Positions 1 to 13,268 of a stretch of 64,000 nt of DNA are shown in pieces (position 1 is the first letter of the stretch; every line of letters begins with the position of its first letter). The position numbers and the translations under genes were made by a program. The notes under the pieces are model-generated. The model saw only the letters and a program-made list of their open reading frames with translations, was not told the DNA's origin and ran no database searches. The DNA is from Sipunculus nudus (Eukaryota > Annelida > Sipuncula > Golfingiida > Sipunculidae), in contig CM049316.1 of assembly GCA_026874595.1 (NCBI GenBank), positions 8,014,339 to 8,078,338 of the forward strand. Reading direction: 5' to 3'.

Positions 1-1377
1 TGAGGATACTGCAGGACATCAGCAAATATTACATGTTCAACAAATTTTAAAACTTCCTTGATTCATGAAAGTTTATCCTTTAGAGACAAAATGAGTTTAG
101 AATGTTTGGCATGGTCTGAAAGTTTCCCCCAAACAGTACAATCTTGACCTAAAATGTTTTATTGGGTATTAGATAATAGTTATATGCCCATAGTCTCTGC
201 CATGGTTATCAACTGGTGTATAAACATCTTGCTGTGATTAAGAATCAGCTTCACAGTTATGGTCTTTGGTAATTTCAAGATCAAAGACTGAGCTATCTGC
301 AAACTAGCATATCTGCTGTGTACATGTAAAAAAAATATTCTGGTTGGAAGAGTGTGGTTCAGGTAAAATGTATGTGGTACATGTGTGAAGCAAAAGTCAA
401 ACTCATCTCCTTACATATCCCCATGAAGCCTAACCTGTCGGAGCCCCTGTGAAGTTTTCATCAAAAGGTAGATCTCTTAAGTCACATCACTCATGACATG
501 CACTGAATGGATGATAAGTTAAAATACTAAATCCTGCACCTGCCTGCATATTGAGTTATTGACATGACATGCTGATGTATAGACAAGCAGCTTTGTCCAC
601 TGTACATACTAGAGGGCTGTCAATAGAGCACATACTTCCTCAAATCAAAACGACCCTGCTGGATCCTCCTCTGTACATTGGTTCCACTGAAGCTTTATTC
701 CCCCAGTAGGGGGAGCTACGGTCTACAGAAGGTCCCTTAGTGTTGACTGCTTGATTGAAAGAGGGTAGGGTAAAAGCAAGTGCAAGGTGACACACTGAAA
801 GTACTAAAGTGTACCTCACACTTTATGGTTTTCCTTGTGTTTTGGCTGCATTTTTGCTTGTATTGTGAATTGTCTATAAATATTTGACTTAATTGCGTGC
901 TGATGCATAAAAAAAATTAATTAAATTGCCAATTAAATCACAAGAATGCAGACAACATGTAAATATGTAGTTTGTTGACATATTTTAGACTAGCTCAAAA
1001 TATTTTGCATATTGCAGGTAAATGCCAAGAATGTGATAAAATGCACAATTAAGCAGAGAAACTTTAGGAAACACTCACAAAAGTGAAAAATTGCAAAATA
1101 CAGCAGAAACACTTCGGACAGGTTTTTCATGTCAAATAGATGTGAGGAATTGCATGTGAAATTATGAAAACACATGAAAACGTGGACATCCCTGAAAACA
1201 TGCACATATCCCCTTGAAAACATTGCTTATATCACTACCAGTCGCTTGCACAATGCTTCAGTGTGAGGGCCCCTTTACAGTACATGTGCTGCTTTTTATT
1301 TATGCATTGTACATGGTGTGACTTAAAGCCTTAAGGGAACAATCTTTATATCCTGTTCTGTAACAAAATTAAATGGC
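1..1377. other. Unassigned AT-rich sequence, probably intron
   Basis: No open frame with recognisable protein similarity, RNA gene or clear repeat was found here. The stretch is AT-rich and lies upstream of the first visible LPCAT exon on the same strand. Since later introns of that gene reach 14.8 kb, this is probably intron or 5' flank. That is inference. Confidence 0.4.
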
Positions 1378-4034
1378 TTTTAGCTCAGCTGACTATAAGT
1401 CATCTGAGCTATAGTCGTGGTCCATTGTCCGTCGTCCGTCCGTCTGTCTGTCCGTCCATCCATCCGGATGTCTGTCCGTAAGACTGGCATTCCGACACCA
1501 ATGGACCTACGAATCTGAAATTTGCCATACAGTTAGATGTCCCAAAAATCTCCTACCATGCCAAAAATTGGGTCAATAGGACTTTGTTCCTGCGAGATAT
1601 TAAGGAAAAACCTCAATTTTTTATTAGAAATCTATTTTCACACTTCAGGACTGCCTAATATCAAAACCACTCATCTGGTTTTCTTCATATTTACCATAAA
1701 TATTCCTCTATATAGTTCCTATGTACATGCCGGAAATTAAGTCAGTATTATTTATTTTTAAAAAGTTAGAGGCCCAAACATAATGGACTTTGTAAAAAAA
1801 TGAGGAAAGATATTTGGTCACTTAAGACCAAAAGTGTTAAAGGTAGGGCTTTTTTCAGTAATACGACTTTAATTGATCAAAATTTAATTGTATACCAAAA
1901 ATTAGATCAAAATCTGTAAAATTTTTTTAAATATTGGCAAAAATTAAAATTGGTACCTTAAATTTTACCCAAGTTTGACCATGGCACGTTTTATTCCTGT
2001 AAGTACTGTGGATTTAATTTTTACAGCATGTTTTTATTAGCATTTTGTCTGTTAACACCAAAAATTTGAAACCAGTTGATCAAAAATTGTAGATTTTATT
2101 CAAGTTTTCAAGCACCATGTTACATCAAGTTTACATCAAACTAGTGTTATGCAGTTTGCTAGAGCTCAGCTCCCAAGCTTCAGCTCTGAGTTCCTTAAAT
2201 TTAGCATACAGTTAGATGTCTCCAAAATCCCCTACCATGCCAAGAATTTTATCACTAGGACTTAATTCCTTCGAAATATTAATGAAAAACTTCATTTTTC
2301 CATTAAAACCCATTGTTACACTGTAAGACTGTCTAATATCAAAACCACTGATCTGACTTTGATCATATATAATATACATATTTTTCTATACATTCGCTAT
2401 GCACATGCCAGAAATGATGTCAGTATTGCGTAATTGTTTTAAGTTAGGGGCCCAAACATAATGCACTTTGTTAAAAATCAAGAAATATATTTACTCCCTT
2501 AACATCAGGATTGCTGAAGCTAGAGATTTTTTGTCAGGGATGTAACATTATTTAATCAAGATTCAATTGAATACCAACAATTAGTTCTGAATTTTTCAAA
2601 TTTTATAAGTTATATGTATAAATATAAAATTAGTCCCTTAAATTTTGCCCAACTTTGACCATGGCACGTTTGTTTCCTGAGAGCACTGTTGATATAATTT
2701 TCATATCATGCACACATAAGGATTTCATCTTTGTAGTTTAGAAAGCTGAAAGAAATTGGCCAAATATTGTAGCTGTTATTAATGTTTATATGAGACCATG
2801 TCAGACCCAGGCTTAATCCAGCCCCTCTTCAGTCACCTGTATGTTGACCTTGTTGACCTTTCATCAGATTATGCATGCTTGAGCGAAGCATACACTGGGG
2901 CAGCCAGGCAGCTAATGCCCAGCCACAGTTGATCCAGGTGTCCAACCCAACTCATGTATTAGTTGTTTTGAAAAACAACATGACAATAAACAATAAATTT
3001 ATAATTTTGTATTGTTTTTTTATAACAAATTAAAGAAAAAATAATAGAAAAGGAATTTGTTAGTTGATGAGTAACAGAAAATTAACTTGCAGTTACTGAT
3101 GATGTAAGAATCTTGTATGGATGGATAGAATGTCAGTGTCAATGTTATTCCAAATAACACCATGCAGTCACCTGGTATTTTTCAGTGAAATTTTAATGAT
3201 AAAAAAAATAAATCATATTATTCATTACTAATCATAAGGGATCATATGAAGGAAATTAATGATAGACAAAGATGCAGTTGATAATATTATCTAGATTCCT
3301 ACTGTCTAGTGTGTAGATTGATGTGAAAGTAGTCCAAAGTGAATATATTACATTTATTTTTTTTAATATAAATAAAAGCCATAAAACCAGGTACTTATGA
3401 TCATTATTTAAATTTGTGAATTTTGTATATTCTGGATTCTCAACATCTTTGTTTGGCTAAAACTGAATAAATACTAGACATGGTGCGAATGCTTTGCAAA
3501 TGTATTTGAATACGAATATGAATATGTACTGCATTAAAAAAATTTATTGCATAAGAATGGGTATTCAGGTAAAAATGAAAGTATTTGAATACCAGTGCAG
3601 ATACTTTCAAAATGTATTCATGAATGCATTCATGAATATATTCTATAATGTTATTTCAATAATCATTTCAGTTATATTTCATTTTAAAAAATCATATGAT
3701 TTTCTTATTATTTAAAAAAAAATTGTATTGGCACAATATTTGTTATTAAATTTTAATAAATAGTTAAACTCTTTTATAATATGTGCTGCTTATAAGTTAT
3801 ATGGCCAAGTCAAAATCTGTGTGACAATAGCACTCAATTTGTTAATAAAATAAATGAAATCAATCCTCTTCCCTGTCTCCAAAGATACTTTCATATCATA
3901 CATAAGCCAAACACCAACAACTCATAATAAAGCTTATATTTATTACCACACAAAACAAGCATGTGCCTCTTTCCCAAATCATATTTTTTATCATATATAA
4001 CAGCTGAGCGCCGTGACCCATGGGTCCCTTGTTT
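1378..4034 (+). mobile_element. Helentron-like element, family A, full-length copy (2.66 kb)
   Basis: The left end is TTTTAGCTCAGCTGACTATA, and the sequence continues as an imperfect hairpin (AGCTCAG.TGACT / AGTCA.CTGAGCT). A (GTCC/GTCT)n run follows at about 1425-1475. The right end has CAGCTGAGC, the reverse complement of GCTCAGCTG in the head, then the palindrome GACCCATGGGTC and CCCTTGTTT. The core holds two diverged units about 680 bp apart, marked by the phrase AGATGTC(C/T)CCAAAATC near 1540 and 2215. Once nested or deleted sequence is allowed for, the copies at 22637-24334 and 33026-37056 match it along its length. No transposase is visible, so it is non-autonomous. The Helentron class is inferred from structure. 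Confidence 0.75.
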
Positions 4035-5754
4035 CTCTGGCCCCTGACACCCTCCCCCCCCCCCCCACTCTTCCAAACTAGTTTTAGGGGTGGTTTAAAC
4101 ATAACCTTTTTGGTGCAGGTAACAACAATCTTTTAATCATCATGCAGGTTTACACAGTTGTATTTTCTTCAGTTATCAAACAAAACATTAACTGTATACA
4201 TCCAAGGTCAGGAGAGCTATAAAATGGCCCTCGTGATTACTATGGTAACTGTTGCTACAGCCTCTGTTGCTGGGTGTGGTAATCTTGACTTGCAGATTGT
4301 ATTAGTTTTGTCCATAAACAGTTTCAGTGGCAGCTGTTAAAAGGACTCAGAAATTTACTTGGTCTTAAATGATATATGTCAAGTGCCCAAGGCAAAAGGA
4401 AATATGTATGAATTTACATGTGTACAGAATTAATTGCCTGTGTCAACATTTTTGTTAGTTTAAGCATGATCTGTTGACTGTGTATAGGCTGGAGTTAATT
4501 TTATACTCAGCTGTTGGATAATAAGTTAAAATTACAGTTCCAAGGGTTTTGAATTTATGTCCTTTGATACCTGGTGGTGTTGTGAAGGTCCCTTTCAGCT
4601 TCATAATTATTCACTTTAGTGTCGCACAAAAATTTTTTCAGAGAAACCTGTTTAGCTGCAACCCTGAATAAAGGTTTTGGCATATTTTAGAACTTGCAGG
4701 TCTAAATGCTGGGAGGTATGTATCCTCATGTATGTTAACATTGTCAGTGGTTAGGGTTAATCAGTCTGGTGGTAGTGTTGTCATGTACACCTGGCTACTC
4801 ACGTTACAGGTAAACCTGTGTGTAGGACCCTCATGACAAGTCAGTGCCCATTCTGAATAAGTATCATTGAACCTGCCTGTCAGTCAGTTAGCAACACCCA
4901 CAGACCTTGTGTTCACATTAGTTTTTGGTCTGTATACAAGCAAGGGCTTGCTAATTACTTATGTGCTCCGGTTCTCTTATTCACAGGAAGCTGGATACGG
5001 TCCTGTTGATTATAGTATGAAATGTACAAGGATTAGGTATAGTAAGTGTGCTGTCCTACTGGCATGCCCAACGTGCCTCTCTCTATTTACTCTGTTCTCA
5101 GGGAAGGCTTCACAAACTCTCAGGATTATTCAGATTTTAGTACATATTCTGTCACTTCTTTTGAACAACTTAACCATTAAATTCAAACAATTACCATTCT
5201 TTTATATTTTTTTCATAAGTTTTAGAGTAAGGCAGGGTTCAGTGAATATTTTTGTAGCAGCATTAATAGCATAAGAGTCATAAATTCAGAATGCTTAACA
5301 CACTCTTCCTCAAAGACATGATGTAGTATTAAAAAAACCCTAAATGACTTCTGTATAAAGCCTATGATTGAGGCCGTTTTTGGTCAACATTTTAATTTAA
5401 TTCTTATATAACTCTTACTTTTTCCCCAGGTGAATTTCTCATTTGTAAAAGTTAAAAAGGCAAGGAAAAGGAGGCTTGTATGTCTCCCTTTTTTCTCAGT
5501 TCTATCCACAATGCAGTAAAGCTAAAAGTTATCCTTTCAATTAGTCTCATACACACATAAAGACTTTGTCATGTACTTTGGTTTGACTGTCATAGATTGA
5601 TTAAAGAAAACAATGTATTTTCTATAATAAATGATACTTAACACTTATAATCTCTAATAATGGAGCATTGCAGCCAACAACTAGTCAAACACAGATTGCT
5701 GTACCTTGTCTGTAGGGCTTTGTGACCTTTCTAATGAATACTGTGGAAGTGTTT
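4035..5754. other. Unassigned sequence between repeats, with a poly-C tract
   Basis: A run of about 14 C lies at 4053-4066, directly after the family A tail. The longest open frame in the whole window (4867-5274, 135 codons, +) is here. Its product is a run of hydrophobic and low-complexity residues with no recognisable family, and it has no splice or homology support. It was not called as a gene. Confidence 0.35.
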
Positions 5755-8700
5755 TTTTAGCTCAGCTGACTGTAAGTCAACTGAAATATAGGAACGGCGT
5801 TTTGTCGTCCATCCAGCTGTCTGGCCGTCTGGTTGTCCGTTAGCAGGGCACACATTGTAGCTGCTGGTCCAAGAAACTTCTTAGTAAACATCCAAAGAGG
5901 TCAATAAAAAATCTCCTTGGAAACCTGAAATAAGGTCACTGTGAACTATATCCTCCAAGCTATGGGGCTTGTATTTAGTACATACTGTGTACCCCCCCCC
6001 CCCCCCCCCCAGAATAATAAAAAAATTGGATACAAAACCTCCAATATCTTGATAATTAAAGCATGAATTGTCATGAAACTTGCCTTGAATATTGACCATG
6101 ACTTGTTTTGTTAATTCCTGAAAATTGGTGGTGCCACCTGTATTATTTCATATTTTTACTAATATTTTTCTATTTTTATATGATAAAATGACAAAATCAT
6201 GTCAGTTTCTCAGCTGCGATTCTATCTAGTGTCCCCAAAACAGGTGTGTTTATTGATCACAAGTGGATGCCATATAGTAAACACCCTGTCTGTCCGTCTG
6301 TTTGTCTGTATGTCTTTCCATCTATTTATCTACACAAATTTGTTTCCAGGTTGGATTGACATATGGATTTCAAACACGGCTTAAAATTGGCCCACCACTA
6401 AAACAAGAACCTGTATGATTTTTTGGTCATCAGGTCAAGGGTCAAGGTCACAAGACTCGCTTATTTAAAAAGATTTTGGCTGCATTTTAAGCCAAACTTT
6501 TCATTCCAACTTTCAATATTGCACATTTAGCTGACATGCCAGTATGGGGAGAGCATAAATGAATTTGGGGTCACAAGGTCAAAGGTCAAGGTCATAGAAG
6601 CCATCTGTTCACAAATTAGTTTCCAGATGATTACTGTAGTTTGACATATTGGTTTCAATCTTAACTTATATATGGCTCACAACTAAAGTAAGAACCCTTT
6701 AGATTTTGCTGTCCAAAGGTCAGAGGTCACAGGACCCATTTTTAGCTCAGCTGACTATAAGTCATCTGAACTATAGTCGTGGTCCATTGTCCGTCGTCCG
6801 TCCGTCTGTCTGTCCGTCCGTCCGTCCGTCCGTCTGTCCGGATGTCCGTCCGTAAGACTGGCACATTTCGACACCATTCGACCTACGAATCTGAAATTCG
6901 GCATACAGTTAGATGTCCCCAAAATCTCCTACCATGCCGAAAATTGGGTCAATAGGACTGCGTTCCTTCGAGATATTAAGGAAAAACCTCAATTTTTTAT
7001 TAGAAATCTATTTTCACACTTCAGGACTGCCTAACATCAAAACCACTCATCTGGTTTTCTTCATATTTACCATAAATATTCCTCTATATAGTTCCTATGT
7101 ACATGCCAGATATTAAGTCAGTATTATATAATTTAAAAAAGTTATGGGCCCAAACATAATGGACTTTGTAAAAAAATCAGGAAGATTTGGTCACTTAAGA
7201 CCAAAAGTGTTAAAGGTAGGGACTTTTTTCCAGTAATACAACTTTAATTAATCAAAATTTAATTGTTTACCAAAAATTAGATCAAAATCTGTCAAATTTT
7301 TTTAAATATTGGCAAAAATATAAAATTGGTACCTTAAATTTTGCCCAACTTTGGCCACGGCACGTTTTTTTCCTGTAAGTACTGTGGATTTAATTTTCAC
7401 AGCATGTATACATAAGGATTTAATCTGTTAAAATCTGAAATTTGAAAATAAAAGCTGCAAAATTAGGCTTGTTATTGAATTTTTTTGGAGGCTCTCGTTG
7501 TATTCCCTTACATTGTCAAGCAGTCCACTTTGATGACTGTAGGTCATTCAGTGCACATCTCTATGCTCCCCAAGCTGTTGGCATAATTTTAGATGTCCCC
7601 AAAATCTCCTAACATACCGAAAATTGGGTCATTAGGACTTTGTTCATTCGAGATATTAAGGAAAAAAACTCTGTTTTCCATAAAAAAAGCCATTGTTACA
7701 CTTCAAGGCTGCCTAATATCAAAACCACTGATCTGTTTTTGATCGTATTTAGTATTCACATACTTTCATACATTTTCTATGAACATACCAAAAATTAGGT
7801 CAGTGTTGGGTATTATTTTGAAGTTATGGGCCAAAACATAATGCAATTTTTAAAAAAATCAGGAAATATATTTACTCACCTAACATGAGAATTGCTGAAC
7901 CTAGAGACTTTTTTTCAGGAATATAACTTTATTTAATCAAGATTCAATTGTTTACCCAAAATTAGAACTGAATTTTGCAATTTTTTTTTAAGTTATTAGC
8001 ATAAATAAAAAATCAAAACCTTAAATTTTGTCCAACTTTGGCACTGTTGATTTAATTTCACAGCATATATACATAAGGATTTAATCTTTTAAAATCTGAA
8101 ATTTCAAAGAAATTGATTGGAAAGAATAGCTTTTATTCATGTTTTCATACACCATGTCAAGTGTTGTTTATATCTAGCCCACCTAGTAGTACAGCCTTCA
8201 CTTGCATTATGTAACCCACCCCAGGCAGCTTGCCTTGGGTCAGCTTGGCCACTACCAGCAGGCTTCCCCTCTGCCCTGCACTCCCCCCCCCCCCCCCATA
8301 TTGTGCATAAACTAGATGAATGTTATTATTTTCTGTATTTGATTCATTCTTATTCTAGGCTTTGCTACATTTTAGATTTTGTATTGTACCACCAGGGTTA
8401 CAATGATTAAAGTGTACATTTAATTGTGTCCACAAAGTGGTGTATTGCTATGAAAGTGTGGATGTTCATGAGATAAGTAATTCCTTACTTCAGAAGAGTA
8501 AAAACTTCACCAGGTGTGAAATTGACTATTAATTCCAGTAATAAATAAAAACTGGGATAGTAATTAGCACAATGATATTGTTTGTCCCTCATTCAACCAA
8601 CAGTGTGTATACTTTATTTGAAAAGATGTTTTATTTTATCAAATTTACTGAATCTTTTATTTTATTTTGGTGAATAAAATTAAGCATGTACTGAAAACTC

Positions 8701-10383
8701 CAAGGTGCAAAACTTTTTAATAGTGATTCAAGGAATATTCTTGTAGATGCCATTTTGTGGCATTATTTTCTTTTAAATTCAGTTTAAACATTTATGATTT
8801 AAAAATAATAAAATATATGTGTATGCATAATATGACCCAATATGAGCTACACTCTTGATATATGATGATTGCAACTTTTGGAACCATTCTAATATTTTAA
8901 CTTATAGTTTCAGTTTTTTACTCTGTATATATAATGATTGCAACTTTTGCAACAATTCTAATATTTTAACTCATAATTTCAGGGTTTTTTTTATTAAAAA
9001 TTTATAAAACCTGTAAATAAAAAAATGATTAAGATAAAAACTTCTTAATGGAAAAAGTGGATATGCTTAAAAAAATAGGATTATATATAAACGTAAATGC
9101 ATTATTCCCTTGAAAGTGAAATAAAGGTATTAGTCCATTCTGTCCACTTGCCTGTCCATCTGTAAATTTTCATATGCATCACAGTATCTCAAAACTTTTA
9201 CTGTTTTTCTTCATGACAGCCTTGTCAGAGTATTAGTTTGCAATCATATATTTAGAACTTTACTATAACCAAGTAGGAGGGCCCCTTTCCTCTTAGCTTT
9301 TCATATTCTTATATAAATGAAAAACATTACAATAGAATATTTCTACATCCACCTTCGTGCTGCCCTCACTTTTCCCTTCTCCGAACCCCATCCCAAAGTC
9401 AGCCTCAGTAAGCAAGAACAAGATGAATCAGATATATTCATACTTTAATATTTTGTATAACTATTCATCCATAGGTACCTATGTACATGCCAGAAATTAT
9501 TTCAATATTGTGTAATATGTAGACATAGTGGGCATCACAATAATGTACCTTGTCAAGACTAAAGAGATATTGTGTCATACAGTCACAAATTCATAAATCA
9601 CTTCATCAGCATAGTTAATCATAACATCATATCCGTCAAATTGAAAGCTTGCAGACTACCATACACTTTAGATCCTTCAACAAAAAGCCTTATCATCATT
9701 CTACTACTGCTTATTACTGCTGTCATTGCATTCATATTTGCTCAAATATATCACAATTTTCAACCCCTCCTAAATAAATAAAAAAAAAAAATTATATTTT
9801 ACTCTATTAATCCATCAGTCAGGTTATTTCAATTATCATTTACTCACATATTACATTACATTCCTTTATAATAGCCCAACATGTCCATGATATTCATAAG
9901 CTTTATCGACTCGATATAGTATCACAGTGGAGAAACATTTATAGTCCAATCACGATCAGCTGAGCGCCGTGACCCATGGGTCCCTTGTTTTTAAAAAGAA
10001 TGTGTATGCATTTCAAGCCAAACTTTTCATTACAAACCTTCCATCTTCAGGATATTTCTCACCTGCTGATAGAGAAAGATTCTTTTCAATTTGGGATCAT
10101 AGGGTAAAAGGTCAAGGTCACAGGACCCATCCATTCACAAATTAGTTTATTTATGATAATACTGCTTTGGCGAGACAGTGAGACAGATTGGTGAGACAGT
10201 GAGACAGATTGGCTACAAACTTGATCCATTAATGACCCACCACTTAAGTAAGAAACATTTTGATTTTCACGGTCCAGAGGTCAAAGGTGAAGGTCACAGG
10301 ACTGTCATACCGAAAAATTTCTTCAAAATATCTTTATAGACAATAAAATACGGCTGAGTGTTGAGACCCCTGGGTCCCTAGTT
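5755..10383 (+). mobile_element. Helentron-like element, related family (G type), interrupted by a nested copy
   Basis: The head is TTTTTTTAGCTCAGCTGACT with a GTC-rich run at 5800-5850. The core contains units with nuclear-receptor-like phrases such as AAGGTCAAAGGTCAAGGTCA. The tail is GCTGAGTGTTGAGACCCC followed by TGGGTCCCTAGTT at about 10353-10383. The unit is broken at 6741-9990 by a complete family A copy. The text on the two sides rejoins to match the core seen at 47490-47540 (the stretch from 'cacagga' to 'tttcaagc'). Net length without the insert is about 1.4 kb. No coding capacity was seen. Confidence 0.65.
6741..9990 (+). mobile_element. Family A element (A2 variant) nested in the 5755-10383 element
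   Basis: The head TTTAGCTCAGCTGACTATAA starts at about 6741. A long (GTCC)n run spans 6783-6850. The tail CAGCTGAGCGCCGTGACC, then CATGGGTCCCTTGTTT, ends at about 9990. The first 600 bp nearly match 1378-2000, while 7580-9300 matches the A2 body seen again at 39660-39940 and 43740-45180. A local 78-bp duplication lies at about 8861-8985 and a poly-C tract at about 8282-8297. The part from about 9350 to 9950 is not shared with the other copies and may be a further insertion or captured sequence. Confidence 0.7.
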
Positions 10384-11218
10384 AAGTGGTGTTTTAATTT
10401 CTTGCACTTTTAGTGGGAGCTAGATTTGCGCTAAATTAAGAACGCATAATTTATGATGCTTGGAAGACGGAAGCATTCTTGCCTGACACAAAAACACATC
10501 TGGCAGGTAATTCCTCTGTGTGGGGATGCTTGAGTTGAGGCTTCTTCAACCAGGATGTTAAAGTAGTCATGTCATCATAAAGGTCATAGCAAGTCATATA
10601 TCAGCTGAAATCCCTTCCAGTTTATAGTGATTTGCAGAAACTATGAAACAAGTAGCAATTGAAGACCTGTGGAACCCTCTCCCAATGACTTTGAAGTACA
10701 ACAGAGCTGAGAGCCAGCCATGTTTGTAACAGTGCCAGCCCTGTTTGTTTTCTGCCATGGTGGGCTGCATCTAGTTTATAATCACAGTTGATTCTTTCAA
10801 GCAATTCTTCAACTTAGTCAGATGTCAAACAACTTCTTGGGTGCAGTACCATTGCATCATCAAACGTGATAAGTCCTAGTTAATTACGTATTGTTTATTT
10901 CCTTTTTTTTTGCGATCACGGTTATCAGTCACCAATAGCAAGTACCCGGTCACCCTTAGCATGTTGGGTGGACGGTAGATTGTGCTACAAACCTGTCTTT
11001 TATAAAATCGTTTAACAATTTGATACAAAATGAATGACCTATACATACTGTTTCATGCAAAAATTCGACCTGGGCTAATGCTATAAAGTGAAAAAAGCGC
11101 ACAATTTCAAACCCACAAAAACTGAACTAGACCAGCAGTTTCTTGTTCCAGCTGAGGCTGTGGTCACAAAGAAATTCAAAACAAGCTCATTGTGTATATG
11201 TTCACAGCTTGTTGTCCC
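10384..11218. other. Unassigned sequence, probably LPCAT intron
   Basis: No gene, RNA or confident repeat was recognised. Just to the left, still inside the 5755-10383 element, a 22-bp unit (GAGACAGTGAGACAGATTGG) is repeated twice at about 10172-10213. Confidence 0.3.
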
Positions 11219-13268
11219 TTTTTTAGCTCAGCTGACTATAAGTCATCTGAGCTATAGTCATGGTCCATTGTCCGTCATCTGTCCGTCTGTCTGTCCATCT
11301 GTTGATGTGGCATGTTTTAAAACCATAAGACCTAGGAATCCAAAATTCAGCATAATGTTACATGTCCCCAAGATCTCCTACCAAGCCGAAAACTGGGTGT
11401 TTGAGACTTCTTTCCTTTGAGAAATCAAAGAAAAACCTCAATTTTTTATTATCTCAGCTGACTATAAGTCATCTGAGCTATAGTCGTGGTCCATTGTCCA
11501 TCATCCATCCATCTGTCCGTCTGTCCATAGATGTGGCACATTTTGAAACCGTAAGACCTAGGAATCCAAAATTTGGCACAATGTTAGATGTCCCCCAAGA
11601 TCTCTTACCAAGCCTAAAACTGGGTCTTTGCAACTTCGTTCCTTTGAGAAATTAAGGAAAAACCTCAGTTTTTTATTAAAAACCTATTTTCACACTTCAG
11701 GACTGCCTAATATCAAAACCACTCATCTGTTTTTTCCTCATATTTACCATAAATAATCCTCTATATAGTTCCTATGTACATACCAGAAATTAGGTCTGTA
11801 TTATATAATTTAAAAAAGTTATGGGCCCAAACATAATGCATTTTGTAAATTATCAGGAAAGAAATTTGATCACTTAACACAAAACTTGTTAAAGCTAAGC
11901 ACTTTTTTTCCAGTTATAAAATTAAATCAAAATCTTTTAAATTTTTTAAAATATTAGCAAAAATAAAAAATTGGTAACTTAAATTTTGCCCAACTTTGGC
12001 CACAGCACGTTTTTTTCCTGTAAGTACTGTGGATTTAATTTTCACAGCATGTGCACATAAGGATTTAATCTGTTAAAATCTGAAAATTGAAAATAAAAGC
12101 TGCAAAATTAGGCTAGTTATTGAATTTATTTTGGAGGCTCTTGTTGTATTCCCTTACATTGTCAAGCAGTCCACTTTTGTCACTGTAGGTCATTCAGTGC
12201 AGCTCTCTATGCTCCCCCAGGCTGTTCGCATAATGTTATGCAATCCCATCACTAGGGCAAGCCCTCTCTCCACTGAGTTGAGCTTGATCAGGCTGTCTGC
12301 AGTTGATACCATATCAAAGGGAGCCTTTTTCTCATCCCCCTCCCCACCCCATTCTGTTGACAGACCTGTACAATGAACTAGATGAATCTTAAAATTAACA
12401 TTTTTTTCAGCAACGAGCAGTAACGGAACCCCTCCCCCCACCCACCCCTTCAATACACAGGACTAATAAACAAGATGAATCTTATAATTTTAATGTTAAA
12501 TAAATTCTTTTTGATGAGACATGGACAATTTTGATTTTTTTTAAAGAAAAAAATTTCAGGAATTTAATCCTAATATTTAAATGTGATAAAATATTAGGAT
12601 CTAATGTAAGTGCTAACTGACAAGATTTAAGAAGATATAAATACTTTGTTGCATTTCATTCATATCTCTTAAAGTTGGCGGGGCCTAGGTGTGAATAACA
12701 CTGTTAACTTAGTATTAAAATTAGGAATATTGGTCAAACTTTGTGGGATTAATTTTTAACTCATATGGCCACATATTTAACTTTTGAAAATTTAATTACC
12801 TTCACACATTATTTGTGAAATGTCAAATATTATGAAATGTTACTGTTATATAACACTTACCGTAAGCCTATTTGTTCCTTTGGTGCATCACTAAATGGTT
12901 TAGCTCATGCCCATTATTCTATAATTTACAGAGTTTAATTTTAGCAGGGCCATTTTCTCATAGCTTTTCTAATGATAATATACATGAAAAACCAAAAGAA
13001 ATAAAAATATTTTGCAGTTGCTAATATTTTCCAAAATTCAGCTGAGCGATGTGACCCATGGGTCCCTTGTTTTCCCTTGGTGCATCACTAATTGGTTTCA
13101 GGCCAAAGGTCTCATTTATTACATGCTTATATGCTTTAGCTCATTTTAGCAGGGCCATTTTCTCTTAGCTTTTGAAATGGTAATATACATGAAAAACCAA
13201 AAGAAATGAAAATATTTTGCAGTTACTAATATTTTCCAGTATTCAGCTGGGACCTATGGGTCCCTTGT
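11219..13268 (+). mobile_element. Family A element with duplicated head and duplicated tail
   Basis: Two heads with the same hairpin and GTCC run start at about 11221 and 11454. Two tails end at about 13073 (CAGCTGAGCGATGTGACC, then CATGGGTCCC) and 13268 (CAGCTGGGACCTATGGGTCC). The tails sit in a tandem duplication of about 195 bp: 12880-13073 and 13074-13268 share the phrases TTGGTGCATCACTAA and TTTTAGCAGGGCCATTTTCT. The central part matches the A2 body at 7000-7500. It is non-coding and clearly rearranged. Confidence 0.6.

Noticed and set aside
1425-1475. GTCCGTC repeats considered as CRISPR-like or regulatory arrays
   Set aside because: They are short degenerate microsatellites found next to the 5' hairpin in copies of several Helentron-like families. 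There are no spacers, and the genome is animal.
3494-3715. A 73-75-codon frame repeated at 3494, 23821 and 36511 with nearly the same peptide
   Set aside because: The similarity reflects three copies of the same family A repeat. The peptide is low-complexity (M, N, Y, K, F), has no family resemblance, and other copies such as 45300-45480 break it.
4867-5274. Longest open frame in the window (135 codons)
   Set aside because: There is no recognisable domain, codon use looks like the AT-rich background, and there is no splice or repeat support. A frame of this length is plausible by chance in 64 kb.
1537-7116. A 67-codon frame ([12 protein letters not shown]...) repeated at 1537, 6913 and 22798
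   Set aside because: It lies in the 5' part of family A copies, partly read from non-ATG starts, and decays in other copies. It is repeat-derived, not a gene.
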